DNA of 64,000 nucleotides from Actinoalloteichus caeruleus DSM 43889 (lineage in GTDB: Bacteria > Actinomycetota > Actinomycetes > Mycobacteriales > Pseudonocardiaceae). Location: the NCBI RefSeq assembly GCF_000429185.2, contig NZ_AUBJ02000001.1, positions 4,402,001-4,466,000 of the forward strand, written 5' to 3'. Below are positions 42,048 to 50,872 of this stretch, piece after piece. The notes beneath the pieces are model-generated. The model saw nothing but the letters and a program-made list of their open reading frames with translations. It was not told where the DNA came from and made no database searches. Position numbers and translations under genes: made by a program. Every line of letters begins with the position of its first letter. Position 1 is the first letter of the stretch.

Positions 42048-43097
42048 GTGCACGTTGGTCCAGACGTCCTCGTCGCCGTCGTGACCCACCAGTCGGCGGA
42101 GGACCTGCCCGGGTTGCTGGAGTCACTCCCGGCGGCCATGCGCGGTGTCGGGCGGTGGCGACTGGTGATCGCCGACAACCACTCGACGGACGGGACGCTC
42201 GACGTCGCCCGCCGCCTCGCGCCCTACGCCCACCTGTTGCCGTTGGGGGCGAACCTGGGTTACGCGAGCGGGGTGAACGCCTGCGCCGCGCTCGCCACCC
42301 CGGCGGAGGGCCTGCTGGTGCTCAACGCGGACGTGCGTCTCGATCCAGGCTCCGTCCTGCCCCTCGCGGCCGCGTGCCAGCCCGACAGCGGCGCCGTGAT
42401 CCCGACGTCGTCCGGCCCGGGAGGCCGAGGTCGGAGCGGTGACCGAGCCCGCGATGAGGCGCGGGGCGGTGTCGGGGTGGCGGCACCCGCGGTCCGCGAC
42501 GGTGCCGGACGGCCAGAACCGACGATGCGCCGCCGCCCCAGCCCGGGACGGGCCTGGGGTGAAGCCCTCCTCGGCGGGTGGGCGGGCCGCTTCCCCGCCC
42601 TCGGGGAACGCATCGACCCCACCGGCCAGGAGGAACCGGGCTGGGCGAACGGAGCGGTGCTCTTCGTACCGGCCCACGTGCGGCGGCGCATCGGACCCTG
42701 GCGGGCGGACCTCTTCCTCTACTCGGAGGAGGTGGACTACTGCCGGCGGGTGACCGACGCGGGTTGGCGGATCGCGCGGGTGCCGGAGGCGACCGCGGTC
42801 CACCTCGGCGGGCAGGTGTCCTCCACCCCGGCGCTGTGGGCGCAACTGGTCACGAACCGGGTGGTGCACGTGGCGCGGTGGGACGGCCGTCGGGCGGCGC
42901 GGTTGGTCTGGAGCGCCCTGCTCGTGGGGCAGTTGGTCCGGATTCCCCTCCGGCGGCGGGTCCACCGCCGGGCGTTGCGGGAACTCTGGGCGGGCCGTGG
43001 CCGGCTCCTCGCCGGGCACCCCACCCACCCGGCCGCCGGCCCGGACTTCGGGACCCACCGGCGGACCACCCCCTGGCCGTTGGAGGTGTCCAGGTGA
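42048..43097 (+). CDS. family 2 glycosyltransferase (rhamnosyltransferase-like)
   Basis: The 349-residue protein shows VLVAVVTHQSAEDLPGLLES, LVIADNHSTDGTLDVA, ANLGYASGVNA and LLVLNADVRLDPG (NADV, the DXD position). The acceptor region is FLYSEEVDYCRRVTDAGWRI followed by VHLGGQVSS. This pattern is typical of RfbN/WbbL-like rhamnosyltransferases, which would agree with the rmlC-type gene. GTG 42048 is chosen by AAGGGA at 42035-42040. A Gly/Arg-rich insertion near residues 120-160 is unusual. Confidence 0.92.
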   Translation: MHVGPDVLVAVVTHQSAEDLPGLLESLPAAMRGVGRWRLVIADNHSTDGTLDVARRLAPYAHLLPLGANLGYASGVNACAALATPAEGLLVLNADVRLDPGSVLPLAAACQPDSGAVIPTSSGPGGRGRSGDRARDEARGGVGVAAPAVRDGAGRPEPTMRRRPSPGRAWGEALLGGWAGRFPALGERIDPTGQEEPGWANGAVLFVPAHVRRRIGPWRADLFLYSEEVDYCRRVTDAGWRIARVPEATAVHLGGQVSSTPALWAQLVTNRVVHVARWDGRRAARLVWSALLVGQLVRIPLRRRVHRRALRELWAGRGRLLAGHPTHPAAGPDFGTHRRTTPWPLEVSR

Positions 43098-44380
43098 GCG
43101 ATCCCAACCGGCGGGCACCGGTGGAGTTCCCCCGCCTGGCGAAGGACCTGCTGCGACGGCTGGTCGGACGCCACGTCGTCGCGGAGCGCTGGTACCGGCT
43201 GCGCTACGCGGCCACCAGACGGGCGGCACGGGCCGAGGAGGACGCCGAGGTGGAGCGGCTGTCGACGGTGGTGGCCCCCGTCCCGGAAGCCACCGTCGTG
43301 GTGGTCATCCCCACGTACCGCCGACCGGGTCGCCTGCTCGCCGCGGTGCGGAGCGCCCTCGGCCAGACGGTCCGGGACGTCGCGGTCCTCGTGGTGGACG
43401 ACGGCGGCGGTGAGGTCGGAACGCTGCCACCGGACCCCCGGCTGCGCCTGATCAGGCTCGGGCGGAACCACGGGAGCTGTGGTCTCGCCCGCAACGTGGG
43501 GATCAGGCTGTCCCGGTCGCCCTTCGTGGCCTTCCTGGACGACGACAACACGTGGCGGCCGGACCACCTGGAGCGCGCGCTCCGCGCCCTGCGGGAGGAG
43601 CCCGGCCCGGGGCTGGCCTACACGGCGGTGCGCCGCCTCCGTGCGGACGGTTCCCAGCTGGACATCATCGGCCGCGAGTTCGACCGGCGCGCCCACACCG
43701 ACGACTCGTGGGCGGACTCGAACTCCATCGTCGTGACCAGGAGCCCCCTCGTGCGCTTCGACCCGTGGGCCCGGCCCCGGTCGGTCAACCCGAAGGAGGA
43801 CTGGGAGCTGGTGCACCGGCTCTCCCGGCGGATGCGGGTCACTTACGTACCGGTGGTGACGGTGGACTACGCCGTGCACCGGGGGAGCTACTTCACGGAC
43901 TGGGGTGAGCGGTCGGGCGCCGGGGCGTGGAACGGGACCGGCCCGGGCGCGCGGCCGCCTGCCGCGGCACCCCTCGCGTTGCCGGCGGGACGGGAGGGGG
44001 CGGGCCCGCCTCGGCCGGCGCGAGCGCCCGAGGCGGGACCCGGGCGCGCCGGGTCCCCGGAGGCCAGGACGGGGCCGGGCGACGACGGGCGCGAGGACCC
44101 GAGGGTGGTACCCCGCCCGGGAGGGGTGCCCTGGTCACCGCCGTCCGGTCCGATGCGTCGGCCGGTGGCGCCACCCGTCCGCGTCGAGGAGGGGACGGCA
44201 CCACCCGAGCTGACCGGGCGGTGCGGGGTCCCCGAGGGCGGGTGGCCGGAGGAGTGGTTCGCGGGCCCGGGCCAGGGTGGCCGATCGCCCACCGGTGGAG
44301 CGCCGCCGGCACCCGGTGACCCGGTTCCCGGGGCACCGGCGGACGGGCGCCGGCCACCGTTACCGGGGGAACCGGGATGA
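43094..44380 (+). CDS. family 2 glycosyltransferase with long disordered tail
   Basis: Of 428 residues, about 70-275 form a GT-A domain: VVVVIPTYRRPGRLLAAVRS, VLVVDDGGGEVG, GLARNVGIRLSRSPFVAFLD and DDNTWRPDHL. The remaining about 150 residues are Gly/Pro/Arg-rich with no predicted fold. Coupling supports this frame to the end: its GTG overlaps the previous stop and its TGA overlaps the flippase ATG (44377). Such a tail is not normal for the family and may be a linker, or junk gained by loss of the original stop. Confidence 0.88.
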   Translation: MSDPNRRAPVEFPRLAKDLLRRLVGRHVVAERWYRLRYAATRRAARAEEDAEVERLSTVVAPVPEATVVVVIPTYRRPGRLLAAVRSALGQTVRDVAVLVVDDGGGEVGTLPPDPRLRLIRLGRNHGSCGLARNVGIRLSRSPFVAFLDDDNTWRPDHLERALRALREEPGPGLAYTAVRRLRADGSQLDIIGREFDRRAHTDDSWADSNSIVVTRSPLVRFDPWARPRSVNPKEDWELVHRLSRRMRVTYVPVVTVDYAVHRGSYFTDWGERSGAGAWNGTGPGARPPAAAPLALPAGREGAGPPRPARAPEAGPGRAGSPEARTGPGDDGREDPRVVPRPGGVPWSPPSGPMRRPVAPPVRVEEGTAPPELTGRCGVPEGGWPEEWFAGPGQGGRSPTGGAPPAPGDPVPGAPADGRRPPLPGEPG

Positions 44381-45933
44381 GGGGCCTGGAACGGGGCGAG
44401 GTGTCCGCCGAGTCGGGTCGGGACGGCTCCCCCGACCCTCCGACGTCCTCCCACCCGTCCGACGCGGCTCGTCACCTCGGCCAGGAGGACGGCGGTGCTG
44501 GCCTGGGGGCGCGAGTGCGCCGCGGCCTGGGCCTGAGCCTGGCCAACACCCTGCTGTCCAGGGTGGGCACCTTCGCGATGGGGATCGTGCTGGCCAGGCT
44601 GTTGGCGCCGGACGAGTTCGGCGTGTATGCGGCGGCCCTGGTCGTCCAGCACCTGCTGCTCGCGGTCAACGACCTCGGTGCGGCGGCCGCGCTGGTGCGG
44701 CAACCGGGCAGCGGCAGGAGCGCCGTCAGGCCGCTGCTGCCGACCGCCTGGACCCTGTCCGTCCTGTGGGGCCTCGTGGGTTTCCTGCTGTGCCTGCTCT
44801 CGGCGCCGCTGCTCGCCGAGGCGCTCGGTAGTCCGGAGGCCACCGGGGTGATCCGCCTGATGTCGGTCAACGTGGTGCTCGACGGGTTCGCCGCCGTGCC
44901 GGGAGCCCTGCTGACCAGGGAACTGGCCCAGGCCCGCCGGCTGGTGGCCGACGTGTCCGGGATGGCGTTGAACCTGGCGGTGACCGGGGCGCTCGCCGTC
45001 CTCGGCGCGGGGGCCTGGTCCCTGGCTGGGGGGAACATCGCGGGGACGGCGCTGGTGGTGGTGCTGTTGGTGGTGCTCGCCGGTACCCGGCCGCGTTTCG
45101 GCCTCCACCGCGCGCACGCGGCGACGATCACCCGGTGCGGCGCGGCGATGCTGGGTTCCTCGACGGTCCTGGTACTGGCGCAGGCCACCCCGCAGCTGGT
45201 CACGGGGACGCTGCTCGGGGCGAGCGCCCTCGGTCTGCTCTACCTCGCCTCCAACGTCGCCAACTGGCCGGCCGCCATCGTCACCGGCACGGTGGAGCGG
45301 GTGGCGCTCGCGACGTTCTCCCGGGTCAGGGAACGCGGTGGGGACCTCTCCCGCGCGGTCTCCGGTGTCTTCGGGTTGGTCGGGGTCGTCGTCCTGCCCG
45401 GGGGGATCGGTCTCGCGGTGCTCGCCGAACCGCTCGTCCTGGTCCTCTACGGCCCGGACTGGTCCCCGGCCGCGATGGCGCTGTCCGGTCTCGCGGTCGC
45501 CGCCGTCGCCCGCGTCGTCTCGGAGCTGGTGTTCAACCTCATGGTGGCCGCGGGTGCCCTGGCGTCCTCCGTCGGCCTGCAACTGGCCTGGCTCCTCGCG
45601 CTCGTGCCGTTCAGCTGCGTCGGCGCGTGGTGGTGGGGGTTGACCGGCGTCGCGTGGGCGCAGGCGTTCGTCGCCGCGACCGTCGCGTTGCCGTTGCAGG
45701 TGTGGGGAGCCCACCGGGCGGGGGTCCGGGTCCGGGAACTGGCGCGCGGTGTGTGGCCGGCCTCGGTTCTCGGCCTGGTGCTGCTGCTCGCGCTGCTCGC
45801 CCTGCGCCTCACCGGTCTCACCGCCGTGGTCGAGCTCGTGGTGGGGGTGGTGCTCGTCGGGGTGATCGTCGTCCTCGGGGGCCTGCGGCAGTACCGGCGC
45901 TGCCGCGGGCTGCTGGACGAACCGGCGCGGTGA
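44377..45933 (+). CDS. polysaccharide flippase (Wzx/RfbX-like)
   Basis: This 518-residue multi-spanning protein of the polysaccharide-transport (MOP) superfamily has about twelve to fourteen helices. It has the family start GLGLSLANTLLSRVGTFAMG followed by IVLARLLAPDEFGVYAAALV, and GLLYLASNVANWPAAIVTG in the middle. The first about 45 residues are cytoplasmic and hydrophilic. It should turn lipid-linked repeat units to the outer face for the Wzy-type polymerase encoded upstream. The ATG overlaps the glycosyltransferase stop. Confidence 0.94.
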   Translation: MRGLERGEVSAESGRDGSPDPPTSSHPSDAARHLGQEDGGAGLGARVRRGLGLSLANTLLSRVGTFAMGIVLARLLAPDEFGVYAAALVVQHLLLAVNDLGAAAALVRQPGSGRSAVRPLLPTAWTLSVLWGLVGFLLCLLSAPLLAEALGSPEATGVIRLMSVNVVLDGFAAVPGALLTRELAQARRLVADVSGMALNLAVTGALAVLGAGAWSLAGGNIAGTALVVVLLVVLAGTRPRFGLHRAHAATITRCGAAMLGSSTVLVLAQATPQLVTGTLLGASALGLLYLASNVANWPAAIVTGTVERVALATFSRVRERGGDLSRAVSGVFGLVGVVVLPGGIGLAVLAEPLVLVLYGPDWSPAAMALSGLAVAAVARVVSELVFNLMVAAGALASSVGLQLAWLLALVPFSCVGAWWWGLTGVAWAQAFVAATVALPLQVWGAHRAGVRVRELARGVWPASVLGLVLLLALLALRLTGLTAVVELVVGVVLVGVIVVLGGLRQYRRCRGLLDEPAR

Positions 45934-46103
45934 CCCCGCTGAGGAGTGACACCCGGTCAGGTTGTCAACCACGGTCGGACGCCCGACCGGGTCCGCCGTT
46001 CGGGGTGGGCCCGCGCTCCAACGGGTGTCACCTACTGCGGTTCCGCCCCGGCGCTGCCATCGTGTGGGCAGGGCGTGTGGAACGGGAGGCGGGTGGGACG
46101 AAC

Positions 46104-47369
46104 GTGACCAGGTACGCGGGATGGACGGCGACGTTGTCCACGGCACTGCTCGGCGTGGCCCTCGCGGTCCCGGCGCCGCCCGCGGCGGCGGCGGAGGTCT
46201 CCGGGACGGCGGCCGTCGGCACCCCGGAACCGGCGGCGTCCAGCGAGCAGTCCCAGCCAGAGGACGCCGTGCACTGGTCCGAACTCCGCGCCCCCTGGTC
46301 CGGGTGGTTCCCGGCGGGGTGGCCGCTGTGGTTCTGGGACTGGGGCGACTGGTACCAGGACGACCGAGGGCCGGTGCCCTCCGGCGAGGTCGAGCCACCC
46401 GAGCCGACCCAGGCACCCGGCGGGGCGGGGAGCGATTCGGGCGGTCCCTCCGACGACGACCAGCACGTCGTCCCGGGCAGCGAGAACCCCTTCGAGGCCA
46501 CCACCGGGATCTACGGAGATCCGGCGACCGAGGCGTGGAAGTGGATCAGCGACAACGCCGGCGACGAACGGGCGACCCTCTTCCTCCGGGACATCGCCTC
46601 CCAGCCGGTGGCCAAGTGGATCGGGGGCGGCGGCATCCGCGACGAGGTGAGCCGGTACGTCTCCCAGGCCGGCGCCCGGGGTGAACTGCCGGTTGTCGTC
46701 GGGTACAACGTGCCCCACCGGGACTGCGGGGGCCATTCCTCCGGCGGAGCGGCCAACGCGCGGGAGTACCGGCAGTGGCTGCGCGACGAACTCGTCCCGT
46801 CCTTCGGCGACACCCCCGCCGTGCTGGTCCTCGAACCCGACTCGTTGATCCACCTGACCTGCCTCTCCGAGGAGCGCCGCCAGGAGCGGCTCGACCTGCT
46901 GGGCGAGGTGGTGGCGGAGATGTCGGAGCGGGCTCCCCGGACGTGGGTCTACCTCGACGGTGGGGACGGGCGGCACAACCGCCCCTCCGAGATGGCGCCC
47001 CGTCTGGCGGCGGCCGGAGTGGCGGACGCGCGGGGCTTCGCCGTCAACGTGTCGAACTACAACAGCACCGAGGAGGCGGTGGCCTTCGGCGAGGAGGTTC
47101 GCGCCCTGTTGTCCTCGGACCACGGCATCGACGCGCACTACGTGATCGACACGAGCCGCAACGGCGCCGGCGCGACCGGGGACTGGTGCAACCCCCCGAA
47201 CCGGCGGCTCGGGGAACCACCTCGTCCCGCCACCGGCGACGAGCCGATGGACGCGCTGCTCTGGATCAAGCACCCGGGCACCTCCGACGGTGACTGCGGC
47301 TCGGGGGAGGGGACGGTGAGCGGCCTGTTCTACCCCCATCTCGCCCTCGACCTGATGGGCCTCCGCTAG
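46104..47369 (+). CDS. secreted glycoside hydrolase family 6 (beta-1,4-glucanase)
   Basis: The 421-residue protein starts with a signal peptide (about 1-30, ending APPAAAAEVSG). A Pro/Ser/Gly/Asp-rich linker with a Trp-rich patch (WFPAGWPLWFWDWGDWYQDD) and a GH6 catalytic domain from about 130 follow. Both GH6 signatures are present: VVGYNVPHRDCGGHSSGGA and VLVLEPDSLI (catalytic-acid Asp of EPD). WCNPPNRRLG and LLWIKHPGTSDGDCG form the active-site tunnel. It hydrolyses cellulose-like beta-1,4-glucan. There is no carbohydrate-binding module. Its position right after the flippase suggests that it trims or releases the exported polymer. GTG 46104 is used; GTG 46077 in frame is possible. Confidence 0.93.
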   Translation: MTRYAGWTATLSTALLGVALAVPAPPAAAAEVSGTAAVGTPEPAASSEQSQPEDAVHWSELRAPWSGWFPAGWPLWFWDWGDWYQDDRGPVPSGEVEPPEPTQAPGGAGSDSGGPSDDDQHVVPGSENPFEATTGIYGDPATEAWKWISDNAGDERATLFLRDIASQPVAKWIGGGGIRDEVSRYVSQAGARGELPVVVGYNVPHRDCGGHSSGGAANAREYRQWLRDELVPSFGDTPAVLVLEPDSLIHLTCLSEERRQERLDLLGEVVAEMSERAPRTWVYLDGGDGRHNRPSEMAPRLAAAGVADARGFAVNVSNYNSTEEAVAFGEEVRALLSSDHGIDAHYVIDTSRNGAGATGDWCNPPNRRLGEPPRPATGDEPMDALLWIKHPGTSDGDCGSGEGTVSGLFYPHLALDLMGLR

Positions 47370-47861
47370 GAGGGCGGTCCGAGGTCGTCGGCGGTCGTCG
47401 GCGAGGGCCACCGCCGGTGGCGCCGCGGGTGCTCGACAGCGTGGCCCCGGCGGATGGCACCCACTTCCACGCGGGTGCCGTGCCACCCCGCCGAGCGGAA
47501 TCGGGGCGGCGCACGCTCATTCGAACCGTTCCGCGTGGACGCCCCGCGAGCCCCGGTGGACTTCCGAGCGCATTTCCACGATGTCGAATTCGTCGGTGAC
47601 CGAGTCGAACTCCGGTTCTTACCGTGAATAACGGAACAATCACGGCTGTTTTCGGTGGTACGCCCCGTCGGTATGGTGCTGAGGGGTTTCCGAACCGCGG
47701 AGGACGGCGATGGTGGCGGAAGGCGAGTACGTCCCTGTTCCCGGTCGAGGTGCCACGTCTCGCCCTCGACGTCCCGGGACGGCGCGAACGTCGGTTCGTC
47801 CGAGCGGGGAACCCCGTTCCCGCCGGCGGTCCTCGGCGAAGCACCCGCGAGGTGGGCTGCG
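47370..47861. other. 490-bp region before the EspG gene
   Basis: No gene is supported. An AT-richer patch at about 47620-47665 (TTACCGTGAATAACGGAACA and on) probably contains the promoter. A rightward frame open from 47655 reads into the EspG gene, but its first about 70 residues are not protein-like. Confidence 0.45.
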
Positions 47862-48656
47862 GTGAACGCGCCGATCTCCACCGGCACCGCGCACCTCACC
47901 CTGTCCCTGGTCGAGTTCGACGTCTGCTGGGAGGTGCTCGGCCTCAACGCGACACCTACGCACCTCGAGGTGCCGAGTCCCGGGAAGACCTGGGAGGAAC
48001 GTCGGCAGATCGTCCGGGCGGTGCTGTCCGGTCTCACCGCCCGGGGGCTGGCTCGGGGTGGTGCGCCGCACCCCGACCTGGAGTCCTCACTCGGCTTGCT
48101 CGCCCACCCTGACTGGGGCCTGCACGGGGGGATCCGGGGGACACGCCAGGTGCGCGCCATCGGTGCCGCGAGGGAACGGCAGGGCGTGGTGGCCGCGCGG
48201 CGCGGGGACGAGGTGCGGCTGTGGCCGGCCCCGGTCTGGGAACTCGCGGACCAGCTCGTGGGCCTCGCCGGTGACCGGCCCGCCGGGCCCGGCGAATCGG
48301 TCAGCCTGCGCTCAGAGGTCCTCGAGGTGGCGAACAGGCGGGCCACCGACGCCCGGGCGCTGGCCCGCCACCTGGTCGCGGAGGGTGAGCCGCCGGGGCA
48401 GGCGCGAGCGCTGGCCGCGATGGTCGACGGGGCGTTCGGTGGCGGGCACTTCGGCGCGGTGGTCCCGGACGGCGGAACCGGGCGCCGGCGGGGCGCCGGC
48501 CGGCTCGTGGCGTTCCACGACACCCCCGGTGGTCGGTACCTCCAGCTGCGGCGCCGCACCCCGTCCGGGGCGGAGTGGGTGACGGTGACGCCGGCCGGCA
48601 ACGCCAGGGTGGCCACCGCCCTGCGGGAGTTGGTCGACGAGGCGCGGGCCGACTGA
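47862..48656 (+). CDS. EspG-family ESX secretion-associated protein
   Basis: The 264-residue protein fits the EspG family (PF14011) of type VII secretion chaperones. An N-terminal LSLVEFDVCWEVLGLNATPT is followed by HPDLESSLGLLAHPDWGLHG, GRYLQLRRRTPSGAEWVTVT and a C-terminal helix VATALRELVDEARA. EspG proteins bind PE/PPE-type heterodimers in the cytosol and free them from the ESX machine. No esx, ecc or PE/PPE gene lies nearby, so it is an orphan here. GTG 47862 follows GAGGTGGG. It converges on the glycosyltransferase at 48687. Confidence 0.9.
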   Translation: MNAPISTGTAHLTLSLVEFDVCWEVLGLNATPTHLEVPSPGKTWEERRQIVRAVLSGLTARGLARGGAPHPDLESSLGLLAHPDWGLHGGIRGTRQVRAIGAARERQGVVAARRGDEVRLWPAPVWELADQLVGLAGDRPAGPGESVSLRSEVLEVANRRATDARALARHLVAEGEPPGQARALAAMVDGAFGGGHFGAVVPDGGTGRRRGAGRLVAFHDTPGGRYLQLRRRTPSGAEWVTVTPAGNARVATALRELVDEARAD

Positions 48657-48686
48657 CCGGGGTTCCGCCAGCCGGCCCGCCCGAGC

Positions 48687-49901
48687 TCAGGCGCTGGTGA
48701 CCGGGAGGACACCGTCCAACGCGGCGAGCGTCTGGCCGGCGTCCTGCGCGCGCACCCAGGAGCCGACGTCCGGGGACTGCCTGAGCCGCCACCAGCGGGC
48801 GATCGCCGCCGCCATCGAGTCCGTGTCGTCCGCCACCAGCCACGGGCCGGCGGGGTCGATCGCGGCCGCCAGCGGGCTCGGCACGAGGGCGGGCACGCCG
48901 TTCTCCGCGGCTTCGAGCACCTTCACGCTGACACCGGTGCTGGCCCCGAACCGGGGAACGACCACGAGGCCGACCCGGCGGTAGAAGTCCGAGATGTCGG
49001 CCACCCGGCCCGTCGCCACGACCCTCGGGTGGTCCGAGACGGCTTCGGTGCCCCGCCCGGCGAGCACGTAGTCCACGGGAACGCCCAACTGGGTCAGCCG
49101 GTGGTGGACGGGGCCGAGCAGCGCGCGGATCGCCCTGGTGTTCGGTGGCCACCCCGCCTTGCCGATGAACCCCACCACTGCCGGGGTTCTCGGTTGTTCC
49201 GGCAGCGGCGGCACCGGGGCCCGCCCCCAGCGCGGTTCGGGGGTCCTGGCGGCGGGAACCGAGGGCTCGGCCGGGGCGGGCGCGGCCGTCAGGGGGACGG
49301 GAAGCGCGGTGGCGGGAATCCCCCACTCCCGGAGGATGCCCGCATCCGTCCGGGAGAGGGCCAGCACCCGGCCGGCCCGTCCCAGCAGCCACCGTTCCGC
49401 GCGGCGGAGGCGCGGGACCTCCCCGAGCGCCCTGAGCGGGAGGGGGGCGTGCTCGGCGGCGACGGCTGACTCCACGTTGTGCGCGACGTGCCCTGCGACG
49501 GGGACCCGGGCCGCGTCGGCGAGCAGCAGCGCGGGCCAACCGCTGGTCAGCACCGTTCGTCCCGTCGACCGCTCGGCGAGCAGCCCCGCCGCCTGCGGCC
49601 AGCCCTCGAAGGAGGTGAACTTGTGGCACAGGTAGGGCTGCGTCGAGGTCATCATGGCGACGGCGACTCCCCACAGCCGCCGCCGGTCGTGCCGGATCTC
49701 CAGGGGGACGGAGCCGGCGGAGCGTTGGACCACGCCCTCGCTCGTCCACTGCCCGGGCGGGCCGGTGACGCACACCACCTCGACCTCGTGCCCCGCCGCC
49801 TGGAGGGTCCGCACGAGGCGCCGGTCCACCCAGCTGCCACCGCCCAGGTCCTGCCGTTCCAGCGGGTAGCTCGTGACGAAACAGATCTGGTTCGCGCTCA
49901 T
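48687..49901 (-). CDS. family 4-type glycosyltransferase
   Basis: This 404-residue GT-B enzyme has an N-terminal acceptor domain (ICFVTSYPLERQDLGGGSWV, AGHEVEVVCVTG) and a C-terminal donor domain. The latter shows VVGFIGKAGWPPNTRAIRAL, RVVATGRVADISDFYRRVGL and VVPRFGASTGVSVKVLEAAE; GxSxKxLE is the nucleotide-sugar site. This pattern resembles Glycos_transf_1_4 proteins that act in polysaccharide loci. Its ATG overlaps the stop of the WecG-type gene by 4 bases, so the two form a leftward coupled pair. Confidence 0.92.
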   Translation of the reverse strand: MSANQICFVTSYPLERQDLGGGSWVDRRLVRTLQAAGHEVEVVCVTGPPGQWTSEGVVQRSAGSVPLEIRHDRRRLWGVAVAMMTSTQPYLCHKFTSFEGWPQAAGLLAERSTGRTVLTSGWPALLLADAARVPVAGHVAHNVESAVAAEHAPLPLRALGEVPRLRRAERWLLGRAGRVLALSRTDAGILREWGIPATALPVPLTAAPAPAEPSVPAARTPEPRWGRAPVPPLPEQPRTPAVVGFIGKAGWPPNTRAIRALLGPVHHRLTQLGVPVDYVLAGRGTEAVSDHPRVVATGRVADISDFYRRVGLVVVPRFGASTGVSVKVLEAAENGVPALVPSPLAAAIDPAGPWLVADDTDSMAAAIARWWRLRQSPDVGSWVRAQDAGQTLAALDGVLPVTSA

Positions 49902-50743
49902 TGCTCGACTCTCCTGTGCGACGGACGGGCTGGCGGTTCGGAGATCTCGGGTGCGGGGAGCTGGCTGGTCCGCCGGGGGAAGCACCGTTCGCGCACCACC
50001 CGGGCCAGGAAGAGGGGGTTCCCGACGACGTACCGGTGGAAGAGGCGGCCGGGTTCCTGGCCGAGCCGGAAGACCCATTCGACCCCCGCCTCACGCATCC
50101 ACCGGGGGGCGCGAGGAACCCGCCCCGCCGCGAAGTCGAGGAAGGCTCCCCCCGCGATGCCCAGCCGGACCCCGGTCCTGCGCAGGTGGGCGGCGAGGAA
50201 CAGTTCCTGGGCTGGGCTGCCGAGTCCGAGGACGAGGAGGTCCGCCCCGCTCGCTCGCACCGCGTCGGCCACCGACCGCGCCGCCCCGGGCGGGAAGTAG
50301 CCGTGGGCGTGGCCGACGACGCGGAGGCCGAGGTGCCGCCCGGCCAGCGCGCTGGCCGCGCTCCGCGCGACCCCCGGGCGCCCGCCGAGCAGGAAGACCC
50401 GGTGCGACTGGCACGCGGCCAGGTCGAGCACGAGGGGGATGAGGTCGGTTCCGTTCAGGTTCGCTCGGAACCGCGTTCCCTGGAGGCGCGCGGCGAGCTC
50501 CACGCCGGACCCGTCGTTGAGCACCAGGTCGGCCGCGAGCAGCGTCCGGCGGTAGGCGGGGTCGCGGTGCGCCAGGTTGGCGGAGTGCGCGTTGACGAAG
50601 CACAGCACCGCGGGCTCCGGGTGGTTCAGGAGCCGGTTGGTCTCGGCGATCGCGTCGGGAACGGAAAGGTTCGCGACGGGAACACCGAGAACGGAGGTCG
50701 TCGGGATGGACGCGCGCATGCGAACATCGTGCCGCTTTCCCAT
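49898..50743 (-). CDS. WecG/TagA/CpsF-family glycosyltransferase
   Basis: This about 280-residue GT26 enzyme transfers an N-acetylmannosaminyl (or related) residue to a lipid-linked sugar. Family features are VLGVPVANLSVPDAIAE, CFVNAHSANLAHRDPAYR, LLAADLVLNDGSGVELAARL, VFLLGGRPGVA, DLLVLGLGSPAQELFLA and GIAGGAFLDFAAGRVPRAP. ATG 50743 or ATG 50719 could start it; neither has a good ribosome site, so the start is uncertain. It is leftward, coupled to the family 4 enzyme and divergent from the aminotransferase. Confidence 0.92.
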   Translation of the reverse strand: MGKRHDVRMRASIPTTSVLGVPVANLSVPDAIAETNRLLNHPEPAVLCFVNAHSANLAHRDPAYRRTLLAADLVLNDGSGVELAARLQGTRFRANLNGTDLIPLVLDLAACQSHRVFLLGGRPGVARSAASALAGRHLGLRVVGHAHGYFPPGAARSVADAVRASGADLLVLGLGSPAQELFLAAHLRRTGVRLGIAGGAFLDFAAGRVPRAPRWMREAGVEWVFRLGQEPGRLFHRYVVGNPLFLARVVRERCFPRRTSQLPAPEISEPPARPSHRRVEQ

Positions 50744-50872
50744 GCGAAATCAGGCGTGCCACTCCTTCAACTATCGAGTGAGAGTGGAGAACCCAATGGG
50801 GGATGAGGCGATGAGAAAAGCAACTCACTGCTACCGAATTGAGAAGAAAAACCGACTGGATCGGCGATTCGG

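Noticed and set aside
43888-46416. 842-residue leftward open frame opposite the flippase and GH6 genes
   Set aside because: Antisense shadow of very GC-rich genes: Arg/Pro/His-rich, no family motif. The plus strand has well-supported genes.
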